Source of the DNA: Stutzerimonas azotifigens
GTDB lineage: Bacteria; Pseudomonadota; Gammaproteobacteria; Pseudomonadales; Pseudomonadaceae
DNA: 64,000 nucleotides
Direction of reading: 5' to 3'
Assembly (NCBI RefSeq): GCF_013522725.1
Contig: NZ_JAAMRF010000006.1
Location: 62,001-126,000 of the forward strand
The position numbers were made by a program, and so were the translations under genes. A model generated the notes under the pieces. That model had not been told where the DNA came from, ran no database searches, and saw only the letters and a program-made list of their open reading frames with translations. Of this stretch, positions 61,166-64,000 are shown piece by piece (position 1 is the first letter of the stretch; each line of letters starts with the position of its first letter).

Positions 61166-61306
61166 TCAGGCCACGCCTGGCGGAATCTTGTCCTTGCCGT
61201 AGTCGCGCAGCTTTTCCAGATTTTCCGGCTTCATGTGCTCCGGGATATCGCTGCGCGGCTGCCGATCATCCTGCCGCTCGCGGTCGGTGTCGTTCTGCTC
61301 GCTCAT
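61166..61306 (-). CDS. 46-residue hydrophilic protein
   Basis: A small gene read directly from the sequence: 46 codons from ATG at 61306 to TGA, with AGGAGAG a few bases upstream. The product is highly charged (MSEQNDTDRERQDDRQ at the start) and ends with a more ordered PEHMKPENLEKLRDYGKDKI. I know of similar short conserved Pseudomonas proteins but no function. It is probably co-transcribed with the 81-residue protein gene upstream (41-base gap). Confidence 0.65.
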   Translation of the reverse strand: MSEQNDTDRERQDDRQPRSDIPEHMKPENLEKLRDYGKDKIPPGVA

Positions 61307-61347
61307 GATGCTCTCCTCTTATCTCTGCGGATGCGCGGCTCGTAGCC

Positions 61348-61593
61348 TCAGATCGCGTTTTCTTCCCAGATCAGTTCACCCTCCTCGTCGACCTCGATCA
61401 CCTTGGTCAGCGCCGCCTCGGCCGCGACGTCCGCTTCCGAAGCGAGGTCGTAGCGCTGGCCGTTGGCAACGGTAAAGACTCGCGCAGGGTCATCCGTATC
61501 ACGACGTTTCACGGCGATGACCGCCTCGAAGGCGTCGTCGGCCGGAACCGCCGAAGAAACTGCCTCGAACTTCTCGAAATGCTTGCGCGCCAT
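61348..61593 (-). CDS. hypothetical protein, 81 aa
   Basis: An 81-residue acidic protein, MARKHFEKFEAVSS at the start and TKVIEVDEEGELIWEENAI at the end. The C-terminal pattern suggests strands around conserved acids. No family is recognised. GGAG lies about eight bases before the ATG. It is upstream of the 46-residue protein gene and divergent from the ArsC/Spx-like gene. Confidence 0.7.
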   Translation of the reverse strand: MARKHFEKFEAVSSAVPADDAFEAVIAVKRRDTDDPARVFTVANGQRYDLASEADVAAEAALTKVIEVDEEGELIWEENAI

Positions 61594-61739
61594 GGTGCTG
61601 CTCCATCGTTGCGAATGTCTTCAATGGACAGACGCGGACGGCAAAAGGTCGAACGCAAGCACCGGCGGCAACGGTGCATCATCGATGCAACGTGGCATAA
61701 TCGCCGACCCGGTATTGGCAGAGGTCACGGAGAACCGTC

Positions 61740-62111
61740 ATGCCCAACGACAAGCCGCTGGTGCGCCTATTCGGCATCAAGGCGTGCGACACCATGAAAA
61801 AGGCCCGCACCTGGCTCGATGAGCAGTGTGTCGAGTACGCCTTTCACGATTACAAGAGCGTCGGCATCGACCGTGCGCACCTGCAGGCCTGGTGCGACGA
61901 GCACGGCTGGCAGACCGTGCTGAACCGCGCGGGTACGACCTTTCGCAAGCTCGACGACGCGCAGAAGGCCGACCTCGACCAGAACAAGGCCATCGAACTG
62001 ATGCTCGCGCAGCCCTCGATGATCAAGCGCCCGGTGCTCGACCTGGGCGACCGCACCCTGGTCGGCTTCAAGCCCGACCTCTACGCCGCCGCGCTGCCGG
62101 CGCGCACCTGA
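61740..62111 (+). CDS. ArsC/Spx-family thioredoxin-fold protein
   Basis: A 123-residue protein of the ArsC/Spx/YffB group. The N-terminal strand-helix RLFGIKACDTMKKARTWLDE (residues 9-28) carries a single Cys16 in place of a CxxC pair, and the central NRAGTTFRKLDD and the later MIKRPVLDLG are typical. The group includes glutathione-dependent arsenate reductases and YffB-type proteins with unknown targets; the location before dapD suggests a housekeeping YffB-like role. Start has GGAG upstream. Confidence 0.85.
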   Translation: MPNDKPLVRLFGIKACDTMKKARTWLDEQCVEYAFHDYKSVGIDRAHLQAWCDEHGWQTVLNRAGTTFRKLDDAQKADLDQNKAIELMLAQPSMIKRPVLDLGDRTLVGFKPDLYAAALPART

Positions 62112-62159
62112 ACCCGACATGCGCCCCACGCCGGGCGCGACTGACCAGAAGGAACCGTA

Positions 62160-63194
62160 ATGTCCACTACTCTCTTCAGCCTGGCGTTTGGCGTCGGCAC
62201 CCAGAACCGTCAGGGCAACTGGCTGGAAGTCTTCTATGCGCAGCCGCTGCTGCGTCCAGCCGGTGAACTGGTCGACGCGGTCGCCAATCTGCTCGGTTAC
62301 AGCGGTGGCAACCAGGCAATCAGCCTGACCACCTCCCAGGCTTCGCAGCTGGCCGACGCCGTCAAGTTGGTCGACCCTGCGCAATGCGCGTTGCTGACCC
62401 GTTTGGCTGAGAGCCAGCGCCCGCTGGTGGCGACCTTCCTCGCGGAAGATGCCGCATTGACCTCCACGCCCGAGGCCTACCTCAAGCTGCACCTGTTGTC
62501 GCACCGACTGGTCAAGCCCCACGGCCTGAACCTCGCCGGTATTTTCCCGCTGCTGCCCAACGTGGCGTGGACCAGCGAAGGCGCGATCGACCTGGCCGAG
62601 CTGGGCGAACGTCAGCTCGAAGCACGCCTGAAAGGCGAGCTGCTGGAAGTGTTCTCGGTAGACAAGTTCCCCAAGATGACCGATTACGTGGTGCCGGCCG
62701 GTGTGCGCCTGGCCGATAGCGCGCGCGTGCGCCTGGGCGCCTACATCGGAGAAGGCACAACCGTCATGCACGAGGGTTTCGTCAACTTCAACGCCGGCAC
62801 CGAAGGCCCGGGGATGATCGAAGGCCGCGTCTCGGCCGGCGTCTTCGTTGGCAAGGGCTCCGACCTGGGCGGCGGCTGCTCCACCATGGGCACCCTGTCC
62901 GGCGGCGGCAACATCGTCATCTCGGTGGGCGAAGGCTGCCTGATCGGCGCCAACGCCGGTATCGGCATCCCGCTCGGTGACCGCAACACCGTGGAAGCCG
63001 GCCTCTACATCACCGCCGGCACCAAGGTGAACCTGCTCGACGAGCAGAACGCATTGGTCAAGGTAGTGAAGGCACGTGAACTGGCCGGTCAGACCGACCT
63101 GCTGTTCCGCCGCAACTCGCAAAGCGGCGCGGTCGAATGCAAGACTCACAAATCCGCTATCGAGCTCAACGAGGCGCTCCACGCGCACAACTGA
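62160..63194 (+). CDS. dapD: tetrahydrodipicolinate N-succinyltransferase
   Basis: A 344-residue beta-helix succinyltransferase of lysine/diaminopimelate synthesis, of the longer type found in pseudomonads. The hexapeptide region runs from about residue 170 to 290 (ADSARVRLGAYIGEGTTVMHEGFV without break near 183-206) and includes the glycine-rich GKGSDLGGGCSTMG near 232-245. It works upstream of DapC in the same pathway, and both genes lie within 3 kb. Confidence 0.95.
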   Translation: MSTTLFSLAFGVGTQNRQGNWLEVFYAQPLLRPAGELVDAVANLLGYSGGNQAISLTTSQASQLADAVKLVDPAQCALLTRLAESQRPLVATFLAEDAALTSTPEAYLKLHLLSHRLVKPHGLNLAGIFPLLPNVAWTSEGAIDLAELGERQLEARLKGELLEVFSVDKFPKMTDYVVPAGVRLADSARVRLGAYIGEGTTVMHEGFVNFNAGTEGPGMIEGRVSAGVFVGKGSDLGGGCSTMGTLSGGGNIVISVGEGCLIGANAGIGIPLGDRNTVEAGLYITAGTKVNLLDEQNALVKVVKARELAGQTDLLFRRNSQSGAVECKTHKSAIELNEALHAHN

Positions 63195-63268
63195 CAGGAG
63201 CAGCGACGGGCTGCAAGCCGTAAGCCGCCTCCAGCGCCGCTTCAGCTTGCCGCTCGAGCTTTCAGCCT

Positions 63269-64000
63269 ATGGCCCTCACGTCCCCCTGGCGAGCCGACTT
63301 CCCGGCGATCTCCGTGCTCGAAGCCGAAGGCCAGACCTACCTCGACAGCGCCGCCACGGCGCAGAAGCCGCAAGCCTTGATGGACCGGGTGTACGGCTAC
63401 TTCCGCAGCGGCGCGGCGAACGTGCACCGGGCCCAGCACCTGCCCTCCGAACGTGCCACCCGCGCGTTCGAAGCGACACGCGAAACCACCGCGCGCTGGC
63501 TCAACGCCTCCGCAGACGACGAAATCGTCTTTACCCATGGCGCCACCGAGGCGTTCAACCTGCTGGCGTATGGCCTGGAGGCGCAGTTCCAGAGCGGCGA
63601 CGAGCTCGTCATCAGCGCACTCGAACACCATGCCAACCTGCTGCCCTGGCAGCAGCTCGCGCGGCGCAAGGGGCTGCGGCTGGTGGTCCTGCCGATCGAT
63701 GCGCAAGGCCGGGTGGACCTGCAGGTCGCTTCCGGGCTGATCGGCCCACGCACACGGCTGCTCGCAATCAGCCAGCTCTCCAATGTGCTGGGTACCTGGC
63801 AACCGCTCACCGAACTGATCGCTCTGGCCCGAAGTGTGGGTGCGATCACCGTGGTCGATGGCGCCCAGGGGATCGTCCACGGACGCCACGACGTGCAGGC
63901 GCTCGGCTGCGATTTCTATGTGTTCTCCAGCCACAAGCTCTACGGGCCGGAAGGCCTGGGCGTGCTCTACGGGCGCCGGGACCGCTTGCGGATGCTCGAG
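63269..64000 (+). CDS. csdA: cysteine desulfurase (CsdA/SufS type), partial at window edge
   Basis: The first 244 codons of a class V PLP aminotransferase fold, cut by the window end. Seen are YLDSAATAQKPQALMDRVYG near residues 25-44, HRAQHLPSERAT near 54-65, the THGATEAFN PLP-phosphate loop near 89-97, HHANLLPW near 116-123 and the PLP lysine in FSSHKLYGPEG near 223-233. It removes sulfur from cysteine for Fe-S or other sulfur needs. The position after dapD matches CsdA in pseudomonads. No clear Shine-Dalgarno sequence is seen. Confidence 0.9.
   Translation, partial: MALTSPWRADFPAISVLEAEGQTYLDSAATAQKPQALMDRVYGYFRSGAANVHRAQHLPSERATRAFEATRETTARWLNASADDEIVFTHGATEAFNLLAYGLEAQFQSGDELVISALEHHANLLPWQQLARRKGLRLVVLPIDAQGRVDLQVASGLIGPRTRLLAISQLSNVLGTWQPLTELIALARSVGAITVVDGAQGIVHGRHDVQALGCDFYVFSSHKLYGPEGLGVLYGRRDRLRMLE

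Overview
The window is a GC-rich chromosomal segment of a gammaproteobacterium, almost certainly Pseudomonas sensu lato and most likely the P. stutzeri group (Stutzerimonas). The main evidence is gene order. The run rpoS-nlpD-(DUF368)-pcm-surE-truD-ispF, then fghA-adhC-gfnR, ispD-ftsB-eno-kdsA-pyrG, tilS, accA, dnaE, rnhB-lpxB-lpxA-fabZ-lpxD-skp-bamA-rseP-dxr-cdsA-uppS-frr-pyrH-tsf-rpsB, and map-glnD-dapC-dapD-csdA follows the order I recall from Pseudomonas genomes. A GacA-controlled RsmZ small RNA gene lies beside rpoS, as in that genus. The lineage call is an inference; no 16S gene is present.

Region 1 (1-16.5 kb) is a loose set of single genes. It holds a TSUP permease, an inositol-monophosphatase family enzyme, a DUF2789 protein, a GhrA-type reductase, a YebC-family protein, an HBM chemoreceptor with a FliA-like promoter, an EamA exporter, the HNH protein YajD, dGTPase, a MOSC protein, a nitronate monooxygenase, a small outer-membrane barrel, a sodium/solute symporter and a GNAT acetyltransferase.

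Region 2 (16.5-23.1 kb) is the stationary-phase and post-transcriptional regulation block. It contains a 45-residue microprotein, rsmZ with a palindromic GacA site about 170-190 bases upstream of its start, ten copies of a heptamer, and rpoS, followed by nlpD, a DUF368 membrane protein, pcm, surE, truD and ispF, all on the minus strand.

Region 3 (23.1-30 kb) is the accessory part. It holds an ArsR-type regulator with a perfect operator palindrome beside a XenB-like ene-reductase, three tandem repeats that carry copies of the fghA tail, the formaldehyde detoxification pair adhC-fghA with its LysR regulator, and a two-gene unit coding for an HPF/RaiA-like protein and a baeRF-family (release-factor-like) protein. 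The last pair is the best candidate here for a poorly described system.

Region 4 (30-56 kb) is one long minus-strand block of essential genes. It makes isoprenoid precursors (ispD, dxr, with ispF nearby), undecaprenyl carrier (uppS), lipid A and Kdo (lpxA, lpxB, lpxD, kdsA), fatty acids and phospholipids (accA, fabZ, cdsA), outer-membrane assembly (skp, bamA, rseP), CTP and UMP metabolism (pyrG, pyrH), replication (dnaE, rnhB) and translation factors (frr, tsf, rpsB, tilS). Many start and stop codons overlap.

Region 5 (56-64 kb) is divergent on the plus strand: map, the nitrogen sensor glnD, the lysine/diaminopimelate genes dapC and dapD, two small minus-strand proteins, an ArsC/Spx-like protein and the start of the cysteine desulfurase csdA, which is cut by the window edge. 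No tRNA, rRNA, CRISPR array, prophage or complete insertion sequence was seen.
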